Source: Clostridia bacterium (GTDB taxonomy: Bacteria; Bacillota; Clostridia; Christensenellales; Aristaeellaceae). Taken from it: a DNA stretch of 64,000 nucleotides. The position numbers and the translations under genes were made by a program. How positions within the stretch are numbered: position 1 is the first letter of the stretch; every line of letters starts with the position of its first letter. Positions 23,631 through 33,203 of the stretch are shown one piece after another. Under the pieces are notes generated by a model. That model was not told the origin of the DNA and searched no databases. It saw only the letters and a list, made by a program, of their open reading frames with translations. The stretch is from assembly GCA_017552535.1 (NCBI GenBank), contig JAFZPV010000052.1, forward strand, positions 23,795 to 87,794, given 5' to 3'.

Positions 23631-25946
23631 ATGAACCAGACTACGGGACTGGAGTTCAAGCTCCAGGAGATGGCGGGGCGCATAAGGGAGCTTCGCGAGA
23701 TCGAAAACCTTACCCGCGAGGAGATGGCGGAAAAGACGGGCGTGAGCCTGCAGGAATACATTGACTGCGAGGAAGGCCGCAGCGACCTGAACTTCGCGTT
23801 CATCTACCGCTGCGCGCTGGTGCTGCGGGTAGACGTGACGGACATCATCGAGGGCGCCAGCCCCCGCCTGTCCAGCTACACGGTCACCCGGCGCGGCGGA
23901 GGCCAGCGCATCGAGCAAGCCCACGGCATGGTGTATTACAACCTGGCCGCCCAGTTCAAAAACCGCATCGCGGAGCCCCTGTACGTAAACGCCGCCTATT
24001 CCGAGGAGGCGCAGTACAGGGATATCGAGCTCACCTCCCACGCCGGGCAGGAGTGCGACATCATCATCAAGGGCAAGCTCAAGGTGCAGGTGGGCACCCA
24101 TTGGGAGATTTTGTCCGAGGGCGACAGCATTTATTACGATTCCTCCACGCCCCACGGCATGATCGCCGTGGACGGGCAGGACTGCCTGTTCTACGCCATC
24201 GTCTTAAATCCCAGCGGGGAGCCGGTGCCGGAGCTGGTGGTGAACACCTCCATGACTCTGCCCAAGGAAGAGCCCAAGTCCATCAAGGCCCAGCCGCTCA
24301 CCCAGGAGCATATCTGGCAGCGCTACATCGACGTGGTGGAAGACGAGGACGGCGCCTGCAAGGCGATCTCTTTCAAAAACACCGAGCACTTCAATTTCGC
24401 CTTCGACGTGGTGGACGAAATGGCGCGGCTGTATCCCGACAAGCTCGCCATGCTGCACATCTCCCGGGACAAGGAAGAACGGCGCTTTACCTTCGCCGAC
24501 ATATCCCGCCTGTCCAACCGGGCAACCAACTATTTCAAGTCCCTGGGCATCAAAAAAGGAGACCGCGTGCTTCTGATGCTGCGCCGCCACTACCAGTTCT
24601 GGATCGCCATGATGGCGCTGAACAAGCTGGGCGCGGTAGCCATTCTGGCCACCAACCAGCTGCTCAAAAAGGACCTGGTGTACCGCTTCGACAAGGCGGG
24701 CGTGAGCGCCGTACTGTGCACCTCCACAGGCCGCTGCGCCGACGAAGTGGAGCAGGCTGCCAAGGAATGCCCCACGGTGCGCACGCTGATCATCGTGGAC
24801 GGCGAGCGCGAGGGCTGGCACAACTTCGACGAAGAGTACCGCATGTTCCGTTCTACCTACACCCCCGCGAAGGATGCGTCGCGCCCCGAGGGGGAGGACA
24901 TGCTGCTTATGGTGTTCACCTCCGGGACCACCGGCTATCCCAAGATCGCTACCCACACCCACACCTATCCGCTTGGCCATTTCTTCACCGCCCATTACTG
25001 GCATCAGGTGGACCCGAACGGCCTGCACCTCACCATTTCGGATACGGGCTGGGCCAAATCCATGTGGGGCAAGCTGTACGGCCAGTGGCTCAGCGAAGGC
25101 GCGATCTTCGTGTACGACTTTGACCGCTTCGACGCCAACGACATCCTGCCGATGTTCAAAAAGTACAATATCACCACCTTCTGCGCGCCGCCCACCATGT
25201 ACCGCTTCATGATCAAGGAAGACCTGAGCCGCTTCGATCTGAGCAGCATCCGGCACGCGTCCATCGCGGGCGAGGCGCTCAACCCGGAGGTGTTCCACCA
25301 GTTCAAGAAGGCCACAGGCCTCAGCGTGATGGAGGGCTTCGGCCAGAGCGAGACCACCGTGATGATCGGCAACACCGTGGGCATGACGCCCAAGGTCGGT
25401 TCCATGGGCAAGCCCGTTCCCCAGTACGACGTGGACATCGTGGACGCCGACGGCAAGAGCGTGGGCGTGGGCGAGACGGGCGAGATCGTGATCCGCGTGG
25501 AAGACGGACTGCCCTGCGGTCTGTGCCGCGGCTATTACGACAACGACCTGGGCAAGCCCGTGCTGGACACCCACGACGGGCTGTACCACACCGGCGACAC
25601 CGCCTGGCGCGACGAGGACGGCTACTACTGGTACGTGGGCCGCGTGGACGACGTGATCAAGTCCTCCGGCTACCGCATCGGGCCCTTCGAGATCGAAAAC
25701 GTCATCATGGAGCTGCCCTACGTGCTGGAATGCGGCGTCTCTCCCGAACCGGACGAGATCCGCGGCCAGGTGGTCAAGGCCAGCATCGTCCTCACCAAGG
25801 GCACGGAACCTACCGAGGAACTCAAAAAGGAGATCCAGACCTACGTCAAGCAGCGCACGGCGCCCTACAAATACCCCCGCATCGTGGTGTTCCGGGACGA
25901 GCTTCCCAAAACCACCAGCGGCAAGATCATCCGCAAGATGCTGTAA
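23631..25946 (+). CDS. XRE-cupin-acyl-CoA synthetase fusion under T-box control
   Basis: The 771-residue protein joins three modules. Residues about 12-70 are an XRE helix-turn-helix (IRELREIENLTREEMAEKTG), 115-200 a cupin sensor domain (GDSIYYDSSTPHGM) and 230-771 an AMP-forming acyl-CoA synthetase. The ligase has VFTSGTTGYPK (about 429-438), EGFGQSETT, YHTGDTAWRDEDGYYW, RVDDVIKSSGYRIGP and the catalytic PKTTSGKIIRK near the end. It resembles medium- and branched-chain acyl-CoA synthetases. The start at 23631 has GGAGG eight bases upstream; the open frame upstream is the T-box RNA. The XRE-cupin half alone resembles repressors that sense small acids, so the protein may be both regulator and enzyme. 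A salvage role for a carboxylic acid is inferred. Confidence 0.85.
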   Translation: MNQTTGLEFKLQEMAGRIRELREIENLTREEMAEKTGVSLQEYIDCEEGRSDLNFAFIYRCALVLRVDVTDIIEGASPRLSSYTVTRRGGGQRIEQAHGMVYYNLAAQFKNRIAEPLYVNAAYSEEAQYRDIELTSHAGQECDIIIKGKLKVQVGTHWEILSEGDSIYYDSSTPHGMIAVDGQDCLFYAIVLNPSGEPVPELVVNTSMTLPKEEPKSIKAQPLTQEHIWQRYIDVVEDEDGACKAISFKNTEHFNFAFDVVDEMARLYPDKLAMLHISRDKEERRFTFADISRLSNRATNYFKSLGIKKGDRVLLMLRRHYQFWIAMMALNKLGAVAILATNQLLKKDLVYRFDKAGVSAVLCTSTGRCADEVEQAAKECPTVRTLIIVDGEREGWHNFDEEYRMFRSTYTPAKDASRPEGEDMLLMVFTSGTTGYPKIATHTHTYPLGHFFTAHYWHQVDPNGLHLTISDTGWAKSMWGKLYGQWLSEGAIFVYDFDRFDANDILPMFKKYNITTFCAPPTMYRFMIKEDLSRFDLSSIRHASIAGEALNPEVFHQFKKATGLSVMEGFGQSETTVMIGNTVGMTPKVGSMGKPVPQYDVDIVDADGKSVGVGETGEIVIRVEDGLPCGLCRGYYDNDLGKPVLDTHDGLYHTGDTAWRDEDGYYWYVGRVDDVIKSSGYRIGPFEIENVIMELPYVLECGVSPEPDEIRGQVVKASIVLTKGTEPTEELKKEIQTYVKQRTAPYKYPRIVVFRDELPKTTSGKIIRKML

Positions 25947-25994
25947 AGGCTATAAGCCGGTCGGCGGAATGAAGACGCAGAAGCGCTTTTCCAC

Positions 25995-26039
25995 ACCTCC
26001 CCGCAGATCGTCCCGGATCGGCGGGGAGGTATATCTTTC
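25995..26039 (+). terminator. Terminator after the fusion ligase gene
   Basis: ACCTCCCCGC (25995-26004) pairs with GCGGGGAGGT (26021-26030); inner GATC repeats can extend the stem. The tail is ATATCTTTCC, with a modest T content. Confidence 0.6.
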
Positions 26040-26091
26040 CTCCGCCTGCTTGTTAATCGACGGTAAACATTGTTAATTGTCCCAAATCATC

Positions 26092-26120
26092 TTGCTTTTG
26101 GTGCCTCCCTGTGATATTAT
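26092..26120 (+). promoter_or_regulatory. Promoter for tRNA-Thr
   Basis: TTGCTT (26092-26097) and TATTAT (26115-26120) with 17-base spacing, ending 20 bases before the tRNA. Confidence 0.6.
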
Positions 26121-26140
26121 ATTCAAGTGCTCCAAAGCGC

Positions 26141-26213
<73 letters not shown>

Positions 26214-26216
26214 TAG

Positions 26217-26256
26217 ACCCGGAAACGTTGCAATTGCAGTGGTTTCCGGGTTTTCT
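26217..26256 (+). terminator. Terminator of tRNA-Thr
   Basis: ACCCGGAAAC (26217-26226) pairs perfectly with GTTTCCGGGT (26242-26251), followed by TTTCTGTTTG. Confidence 0.8.
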
Positions 26257-26367
26257 GTTTGTTCAGAAATGCAGGCAATTTTTCTCAGGTAATTTCAATG
26301 TACCACCGCAAAAGACGCACAGAGGCGATTGCTGATCGTTTTTCTCAAACATAATTCGATCTCTCGG

Positions 26368-26397
26368 TTGAAAAAACGGGGCGCGGGATGGTATAAT
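26368..26397 (+). promoter_or_regulatory. Promoter for the kinase-uridyltransferase operon
   Basis: TTGAAA (26368-26373) and TATAAT (26392-26397) are separated by 18 bases, about 30 bases before the start codon. Confidence 0.7.
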
Positions 26398-26426
26398 GGA
26401 TACTGGAAGGATTCGAGGTGTTCATC

Positions 26427-28115
26427 ATGCAAAAACCGCGTGCGGGAGAAAGAGCGCACAACCGGTATCTTCTGGTCGTTTATGACTGCCTGACGATCGC
26501 GTGCATATGGCTCGCTTTCTTTACGCGTCGTTTTTCCGGGGCGGACGCGGCTCCGGTGGGTGAGCTTGCGCTGAACGCGGCGTGCGCGCTGGTATGCTTT
26601 ACGGTCTGGCGCTTTATACTGCGCGTGTATAAGCAGATCCTGCGCACAGGGTCCATGCGCGCCTTTGCGCTGGAACTGGCCGCGGGCATATTGGCTTTAG
26701 GAAGCTACGTCCTCATCTGCAGCTTGGCGGGGTTCGCCGCCGGGCCGGTTTCGGCCTGTGTGAGCTTCGCTGCGGCGTGCATACTCATAAGCCTTATGGA
26801 ACGCGTTGCGTATTATTATCTCTTCCGCCTGGCGAGGCGGGAGGGGCATCCCGTGCTCAAGAGCATATTGCGCGTGCTCACGCTAGCAGACGTGGAATCC
26901 GGGGATGAAGGTGCGCTTTTGCACCTGGTACTGGAACCGGCAAAGCGGGAACATGTGCCCATCAACGACGTTCAGAACGTGGTGGAACAGTTCGCCATCC
27001 GGGGCAGCGTCACCGGCATCACCCAGATTACGAAGGGCTACATCAACCGCACCTACCGGATCGAGACTCTCTCCGATAAGGGGCACGTGCACAAGTACGT
27101 GCTGCAGCGCATCAACACCAACGTTTTTCCGGACGTGGACGCGCTCATGGAGAACTTCAAGTTCACCACGGATCATCTGCACGGAAAGCTCACCCTGCCT
27201 GCCTCCACCCGCAAGGGCGCGGTGCAGACCCTGAGGCCCACCAAGGACGGGCGCGCCTATCTCACCTGCGACAGCGGCTGCTGGCGGATGCTCAACTACA
27301 TCGACGACGTCTACTCCCTGGATATTCCCGACAGCCCCGAAACGTTCTATCAGGCAGGCAAGGCGTTCGGCAGGTTCCTGAGGGAAATGTCCGACGTAAA
27401 GACCGAGGACATCCGCACGATCATCCCTGATTTCCATAACACCCGCAGCCGCTTTGGGCAGCTGGAAAAGGCGATACAGGCTGACCCGAAGGGACGCGTG
27501 AAGGAGGTCGAAAAGGAGATCGCCTTCGTCAGGGCGAGGGCGGGAAACTTCGGCGTGATCACCGACGCACTGGAGAGCGGAAAACTGCCCACCCGCATCT
27601 GCCATAACGACTGCAACCTCAACAATATCCTGTTCGACGAGAAAAACCATTTGCCCGTAGCCATCATCGACCTGGATACCGTGATGCCATCCTCGCCGCT
27701 GTACGATTTCGGCGACAGCATGCGCATCGGCACCAACACCGCCACCGACGACGAAAAGGACCTGAGCAAGGTGAGCTGCGACCTCAACCTGTACGAGAAA
27801 TACGCGCGGGGCTACCTGGAGGAATGCGGGAGCATCCTCACGAAGGAAGAACTGCAGCTTTTGCCTTTGGCGTCGCTGGTGATCACGTCTGAAGACGGTA
27901 TTCGCTTCCTCATGGATCACATAAACGGAGATACCTACTACAACATCTTTTATCCGGGCCAGAACCTGGACCGCTCGCGCACGCAGCTGGCGCTTTTGGC
28001 GGATATGGAGAAGAAGCTCGGCAGCGTCGTGGGAATACTGCAAAAGATCTACGACGACCTGAAACTGGACGTCCGTCTGGACGAAGGAGGGACCCTGGAA
28101 AAATGGAAAACCTGA
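26427..28115 (+). CDS. Membrane-anchored aminoglycoside-phosphotransferase-fold kinase (NahK-like)
   Basis: The 562-residue product has about four transmembrane helices in residues 10-135, resembling the membrane part of CapD-type polysaccharide-biosynthesis proteins but with no dehydratase domain. A soluble kinase follows (about 180-560) with ITQITKGYINRTYRIE, ICHNDCNLNNILFD (catalytic His-x-Asp loop) and AIIDLDTVMPSSPLYDFGD (metal Asp). This resembles N-acetylhexosamine 1-kinase (NahK), which makes GlcNAc/GalNAc 1-phosphate. The start at 26427 follows GAGGTG; a GTG at 26418 with its own GGAAGG is an alternative. It overlaps the uridyltransferase gene by 13 bases. Known NahK enzymes are soluble, so the membrane part is unusual. 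The fusion is one continuous frame. Confidence 0.82.
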   Translation: MQKPRAGERAHNRYLLVVYDCLTIACIWLAFFTRRFSGADAAPVGELALNAACALVCFTVWRFILRVYKQILRTGSMRAFALELAAGILALGSYVLICSLAGFAAGPVSACVSFAAACILISLMERVAYYYLFRLARREGHPVLKSILRVLTLADVESGDEGALLHLVLEPAKREHVPINDVQNVVEQFAIRGSVTGITQITKGYINRTYRIETLSDKGHVHKYVLQRINTNVFPDVDALMENFKFTTDHLHGKLTLPASTRKGAVQTLRPTKDGRAYLTCDSGCWRMLNYIDDVYSLDIPDSPETFYQAGKAFGRFLREMSDVKTEDIRTIIPDFHNTRSRFGQLEKAIQADPKGRVKEVEKEIAFVRARAGNFGVITDALESGKLPTRICHNDCNLNNILFDEKNHLPVAIIDLDTVMPSSPLYDFGDSMRIGTNTATDDEKDLSKVSCDLNLYEKYARGYLEECGSILTKEELQLLPLASLVITSEDGIRFLMDHINGDTYYNIFYPGQNLDRSRTQLALLADMEKKLGSVVGILQKIYDDLKLDVRLDEGGTLEKWKT

Positions 28116-28858
28116 GAGCGATCGTACCCGCTGCCGGAAAGGGCACGCGCCTCCACTCGAAAGACGATTTGCCCAAAGTGATGCACGAATTGTGCGGAAA
28201 GCCGCTTCTGGAGCACGTGCTGGGGCAGCTCAGCTTCATAAAGCCGGAAGATATCTGCATCGTGGTAGGGTATCTTAAGGAGAAGGTCATACAGTATTTC
28301 GGCGACCACTACCGCTACGCCGAGCAGGCGTCCCAGCTGGGCACAGGGCACGCCGTGATGGTGTGTGAGCCGCAGTTTCGGAACTTTGACGGCACGGTTC
28401 TGGTCACCTTCGGAGACATGCCTCTGTTCAGGGGCACGGTGATGAAAAAGATGTGCGAGCACCACGTAAGCACCGGGGCGGCCTGCACGCTGCTCAGCGC
28501 GGTCAACCCGGACCTGAAGTACTGGGCGCGCATCGTCCGCGACGGGGAAGGGCGGTTTTCGCGTATCGTGGAAGCCAAGGACTGCACACCCGAGGAAGCC
28601 CGCATCACGGAGCTGTTCAGCGGCGTGCTGGCCTTCGACAGCCGCAGACTGTTCGAAACGCTTCCAAAACTGGACACGAACAACGCCCAGCACGAATACT
28701 ACCTGACCGAAGTGCCCGAGCTCATGGCGCGGGACGGATGGAAGATCGAAACGTATATGACGGACGACGGCGACGACTTAAGGGGCGTGAACACGCCGGA
28801 AGATATGGAGATCTGCCGCTGCGTACTGGAAAAGAGGCTGGCATCCGGCAAAGCCTGA
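28103..28858 (+). CDS. UDP-N-acetylglucosamine pyrophosphorylase-like nucleotidyltransferase (GlmU N-domain type)
   Basis: The 251-residue protein is a single nucleotidyltransferase domain equal to the N-terminal half of GlmU, with AIVPAAGKGTRL (UTP loop), LPKVMHELCGKPLLEHV, ASQLGTGHAV (uridine/GlcNAc binding) and VTFGDMPLF (metal Asp). The C-terminal beta-helix acetyltransferase half of GlmU is absent. It would join UTP and a HexNAc 1-phosphate to make UDP-HexNAc. It overlaps the upstream NahK-like kinase by 13 bases with a GAAGGAGGG ribosome site, so both are made together. The pair gives a two-step salvage route from free HexNAc to UDP-HexNAc. The exact epimer is unknown. Confidence 0.88.
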   Translation: MENLRAIVPAAGKGTRLHSKDDLPKVMHELCGKPLLEHVLGQLSFIKPEDICIVVGYLKEKVIQYFGDHYRYAEQASQLGTGHAVMVCEPQFRNFDGTVLVTFGDMPLFRGTVMKKMCEHHVSTGAACTLLSAVNPDLKYWARIVRDGEGRFSRIVEAKDCTPEEARITELFSGVLAFDSRRLFETLPKLDTNNAQHEYYLTEVPELMARDGWKIETYMTDDGDDLRGVNTPEDMEICRCVLEKRLASGKA

Positions 28859-28890
28859 ACGCCGGATCATACCGAGAAATGCGTCAATAA

Positions 28891-28928
28891 AAAGGCTGCG
28901 GCAAGATCGCTTCTGCCGCAGCCTTTTT
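28891..28928. terminator. Bidirectional terminator between convergent genes
   Basis: AAAGGCTGCGGCA pairs with TGCCGCAGCCTTT around a ten-base loop, with TTTTTG after it on the plus strand and a T run on the minus strand. It serves the uridyltransferase and the DegT aminotransferase. Confidence 0.85.
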
Positions 28929-28949
28929 GTGCGCCTGTTGCCTGTAAGT

Positions 28950-30086
<1,137 letters not shown>

Positions 30087-30163
30087 CAAAATCACTCTCC
30101 GCTTTCCGGTCGTTTATTTGCACCAGGCGGCGCCGCATTCAGTATGACGCTGCCCAAAACTAT

Positions 30164-30191
30164 ATTATACCACGAAATCCGTTTTTGTGAA
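30164..30191 (-). promoter_or_regulatory. Promoter for the DegT aminotransferase
   Basis: Minus-strand TTCACA (30186-30191) and TATAAT (30164-30169), 16-base spacing, about 78 bases before the ATG. Confidence 0.55.
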
Positions 30192-30241
30192 GGGCAGGCT
30201 GTGTTATTTGTTTGCCTTGCCGCGGGCGCATCCGCTTCGTC

Positions 30242-30270
30242 TTGATTTCATGGCCGGGATAGTGTATAAT
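30242..30270 (+). promoter_or_regulatory. Promoter for the symporter-lipase operon
   Basis: TTGATT (30242-30247) and TATAAT (30265-30270) with 17-base spacing, divergent from the aminotransferase promoter. Confidence 0.65.
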
Positions 30271-30301
30271 CAAAATACTAACGTAAGGAAGGAACGTGTT
30301 T

Positions 30302-31702
30302 ATGACTCAGAAAACGGAACGCGGCGTTCAGGCCGGCGCAAACGTGAAGACGCTCACCCGGGGCAAAGTTTGGTGCTTTGCGCTGGGACAGTTCGGCTGG
30401 TCCCTGCTGGCGGCGCTGATCTCCAGCTACGTAACGGCCTACTACGTGCCCGACGAGACCACCATCGCGGCAGGTCAGCCGCTGTTCATCCATCAGGGCG
30501 CCATTTTCCTGGGCATCACCATCCTGGGCCTCATCACGGGCATCGGCCGCGTGTTCGATGCGGTAACGGACCCCCTCATCGGATCCATGTCCGACCGCTG
30601 CCGCTCGAAGGACGGCCGCCGCATCCCCTTCATGCGGGCCGCCGCCATCCCCTTCGGACTGGCCACCGTGCTCACCTTCTGGTCGCCGGTCAACTCGGTC
30701 AGCTGGGTGAACGCTCTGTTCCTGTTTGCGATGATGATGCTGTTCTACCTGTTCATGACCATGTACTGCACGCCCTTCAACGCCCTGATCCCGGAACTGG
30801 GCACCACCCAGAAGACGCGCATGAGCATCTCCACCACCATCTCGTTCACCTACATCGCCGGTATGGCCATCGCCTATACCGCGCCTACGCTCTGGGGCAT
30901 CTTCCAGGATGCCTTCGGCATGAGCCGCATCACCGCCATCCGCACGGTGTTCACGATCCTGAGCGTGATCGGCACGGCGTGCCTGTTCATCCCCGTGTTC
31001 ACCATCCGTGAAAAGGATTACGTCACCGCGCAGCCCACCCAGTCCACGGCTTTCAAGAGCCTGAAAGCCACCTTCCGCAACGGCGACTTTCGCCTGTTCG
31101 TGGCTTCGGACATCATCTACTTCCTGGGCATCACCACCTTCCAGACCGCGATGCTGTACTACGTCACCTCGCTGCTCAAGCTGGACGAAGGCATGTCCAC
31201 GCTGTTCTTTGTGGTGATGACCGCGCTGAGCGTGCTGTTCTATCCCATGGTGATGAAGCTCACGCCCAAGCACGGCAAAAAGAAGCTCATCCTGGCGGCG
31301 TTTGGCATCTTCGTCGTGGCCTTCGCCTACACCGCGTGCCTGGGCCTGCTCTCGTTCATCCCCGCCGTGGTGCAGGGCTTCATCCTGTGCGTACTGGCGG
31401 CGCCTGCCATGGCGATCTTCGGCATCCTGCCCCAGGCGGTGGTGGCGGATATCGCCCAGTGCGACGAGCTGGAGACCAGTGAGAACCGCGCCGGCATGTT
31501 CTACGCTGCCCGCACCTTCGCCATGAAGATCGGGCAGGCTGTGGCCATGATCATTGTGGCGTCCCTCGCCATCGTCGGCAAAGATACGGGCCTCGGCTAC
31601 CGCCTGACCGCCGTGGTGGCTGCCGCGGCGTGCGTGATCGGCGGCCTGATCTTCTCCCGCTACAACGAAAAACGCGTATACAGCAAGATCATAAAGGAAT
31701 AA
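30302..31702 (+). CDS. GPH-family (MelB-like) sugar:cation symporter
   Basis: The 466-residue protein has about twelve transmembrane helices and the GPH family signatures: GKVWCFALGQFGW at the start, FDAVTDPLIGSMSDRC with RSKDGRRIPFM, and YCTPFNALIPELG. Family members import oligosaccharides, pentosides or hexuronides with Na+ or H+. The start at 30302 has AAGGAAGG nine bases upstream; a GTG six bases earlier is also possible. A lipase-like gene follows after four bases, so both share the promoter at 30242. The substrate cannot be told; no glycosidase is in this operon. Similar proteins often carry hexuronides or beta-glucosides. Confidence 0.85.
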   Translation: MTQKTERGVQAGANVKTLTRGKVWCFALGQFGWSLLAALISSYVTAYYVPDETTIAAGQPLFIHQGAIFLGITILGLITGIGRVFDAVTDPLIGSMSDRCRSKDGRRIPFMRAAAIPFGLATVLTFWSPVNSVSWVNALFLFAMMMLFYLFMTMYCTPFNALIPELGTTQKTRMSISTTISFTYIAGMAIAYTAPTLWGIFQDAFGMSRITAIRTVFTILSVIGTACLFIPVFTIREKDYVTAQPTQSTAFKSLKATFRNGDFRLFVASDIIYFLGITTFQTAMLYYVTSLLKLDEGMSTLFFVVMTALSVLFYPMVMKLTPKHGKKKLILAAFGIFVVAFAYTACLGLLSFIPAVVQGFILCVLAAPAMAIFGILPQAVVADIAQCDELETSENRAGMFYAARTFAMKIGQAVAMIIVASLAIVGKDTGLGYRLTAVVAAAACVIGGLIFSRYNEKRVYSKIIKE

Positions 31703-31706
31703 GCCG

Positions 31707-32702
31707 ATGGAGGAGCTTTTCAACCCGGACGGCCTTGTGCTGTCCGCCGATTACGCCGATACCATGGCCCGCATCGTGATGCCGTATCTGGACGAGCACC
31801 GGACGGATGAGATCGTGGCGGGCTTTGAAGACAAACCCCTGTTCACCAGCCGCTTCCAGGCGGACGGCGAGGCGCGGGGCACGGTGTTCATCCTGCACGG
31901 CTTTACGGAAAACGCGGTCAAGTATTCCGAGATCATCTACTCGCTTCTGCAAAACGGCTTTTGCGTGCTTGCTTACGACCAGCGCGGGCACGGCCGCTCC
32001 TGGAAAGACGAAAGGAGGGGCGATGAGTCCCTCGTGCACGTGGCGGATTTCGTGAAATACGAAAAGGATCTGGACTGCGTCCGCCGCGCCATGGAAGGAA
32101 AACTGCCCAAGCCCTGGAAGGTGTTCTGCCACTCCATGGGCGGCGCGGTGACCGCGCTGTTCCTGATCAACCACAAAGGCGTATTCGAGCGCGCCGCCAT
32201 GTGCGCACCGATGATCGCGGTGAACCGCCGGAAAATGCCTTTCTTCGGCAGCAAGCTCATGGCCCGCGGATTCAAATTGGCCGGCAAGGGAAGGCAGCGC
32301 ATGTTCGTGTCGCATCCCTACAGCCAGCGGGAAAGCTTCGAGGGTGCCTGCGCGACGGGCCGGGAGCGCTTCGACTGGTACAGCGATATCAAGCACGCCA
32401 ACCCGCTTTTCCACGACAACGGCCCCAGCTATTCCTGGATGCTGGAAGCCCTGCGGGTATCGCAGTGGCTGCTCTTTCCCGGCGCGCCCCTCCGGATCGA
32501 CTGCCCGGTAAAGATCTACTCCGCTGATGACGACTGGGAGGTGCTCGCCTCGGCGCAGCGGATGTTCACCCGCCGGCTCAGGCACGGGCAGATACAGACT
32601 GTGCCCGGATCCCGCCACGAGATCTACCGCTCGGCGGACGAAACGCTGTTCCCCTGGTGGAGCGACGTGCTCGCCTTCCTGAAGGCAGAGCAGACATCCT
32701 GA
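31707..32702 (+). CDS. Alpha/beta hydrolase, lysophospholipase-like
   Basis: The 331-residue protein has the monoacylglycerol-lipase or lysophospholipase fold: VFILHGFTENAVKYS (oxyanion region), YDQRGHGRSWKDE, FCHSMGGAVTALF (Ser nucleophile), IYSADDDWEV (Asp) and VPGSRHEIYRSAD (His). The triad is complete. It has no signal peptide and probably hydrolyses monoacylglycerols, lysophospholipids or other small esters inside the cell. It is four bases after the symporter stop with AAGGAATAA as the ribosome site. Co-expression with a sugar symporter hints at removal of acyl groups from an imported glycoside, but this is inference. Its stop is followed by the promoter for tRNA-Leu. Confidence 0.85.
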   Translation: MEELFNPDGLVLSADYADTMARIVMPYLDEHRTDEIVAGFEDKPLFTSRFQADGEARGTVFILHGFTENAVKYSEIIYSLLQNGFCVLAYDQRGHGRSWKDERRGDESLVHVADFVKYEKDLDCVRRAMEGKLPKPWKVFCHSMGGAVTALFLINHKGVFERAAMCAPMIAVNRRKMPFFGSKLMARGFKLAGKGRQRMFVSHPYSQRESFEGACATGRERFDWYSDIKHANPLFHDNGPSYSWMLEALRVSQWLLFPGAPLRIDCPVKIYSADDDWEVLASAQRMFTRRLRHGQIQTVPGSRHEIYRSADETLFPWWSDVLAFLKAEQTS

Positions 32703-32756
32703 TTCCCGAAACCTTCGTCCCCGCCCTGCCGGTCGGCCGTGTTAACGCGGCTCGGC

Positions 32757-32785
32757 TTGACAAGGCGGGGACGCTGTTATATAAT
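32757..32785 (+). promoter_or_regulatory. Strong promoter for tRNA-Leu
   Basis: TTGACA (32757-32762) and TATAAT (32780-32785), a perfect consensus with 17-base spacing. Confidence 0.85.
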
Positions 32786-32795
32786 GACCGGGTAC

Positions 32796-32878
32796 GCTGA
32801 AGTGGTGGAATGGCAGACACCGGGGACTTAAAATCCCCTGCTTTCACCGGCGTGCGGGTTCGAGTCCCGCCTTCAGCA
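32796..32878 (+). tRNA. tRNA-Leu (UAA anticodon)
   Basis: This 83-base class II tRNA has acceptor GCTGAAG pairing with CTTCAGC, anticodon stem GGGGA/TCCCC and loop CTTAAAA (32827-32833) containing TAA. It also has a long variable arm and the T-arm GGGTTCGAGTCCC. CCA is not encoded. A perfect-consensus promoter precedes it. Confidence 0.96.
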
Positions 32879-32885
32879 GACAGAG

Positions 32886-32911
32886 AAAGCACGCTTTCGC
32901 GTGCTTTTTTC
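32886..32911 (+). terminator. Terminator of tRNA-Leu
   Basis: AAAGCACGC (32886-32894) pairs with GCGTGCTTT (32899-32907) and is followed by TTT. Confidence 0.85.
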
Positions 32912-33060
32912 AACGATATCAAGCCACTTCGCGGATTTGTGATATGCGCTTCGCGTGCGGCTTTCGCCTGCGGCGAGCGATATACCTGCGGACGTGAGCG
33001 GATTTATATCATATCGCATTCGGCGTTAGCCAAAATATCGCAATTTGCGTGCATTTTTGC
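32911..33060. repeat. Palindrome-rich GATATA-containing intergenic element
   Basis: The roughly 150-base stretch contains repeated GATAT(A/C/G) words and several small inverted units (CTTCGCG, GCGATATAC, GGATTTATATC). It resembles the GATATA-type palindromic repeats seen between genes of many Clostridia; that comparison is from general knowledge. No coding frame in it is convincing. The next 140 bases up to the XRE gene are plain AT-richer sequence in which I see nothing else. Confidence 0.4.
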
Positions 33061-33203
33061 GACTGCATGGCTTTTTCACGTTCGTAGAATAATTCTTAAG
33101 TCGGTTGAAACGAATCACCGCAGCGGTTATTGAAAAAAACAAATCGCAGATATATGATTTATTCAGGAGCTCCTGAAAAAACATACCAGAAAGGATGGAT
33201 ACG

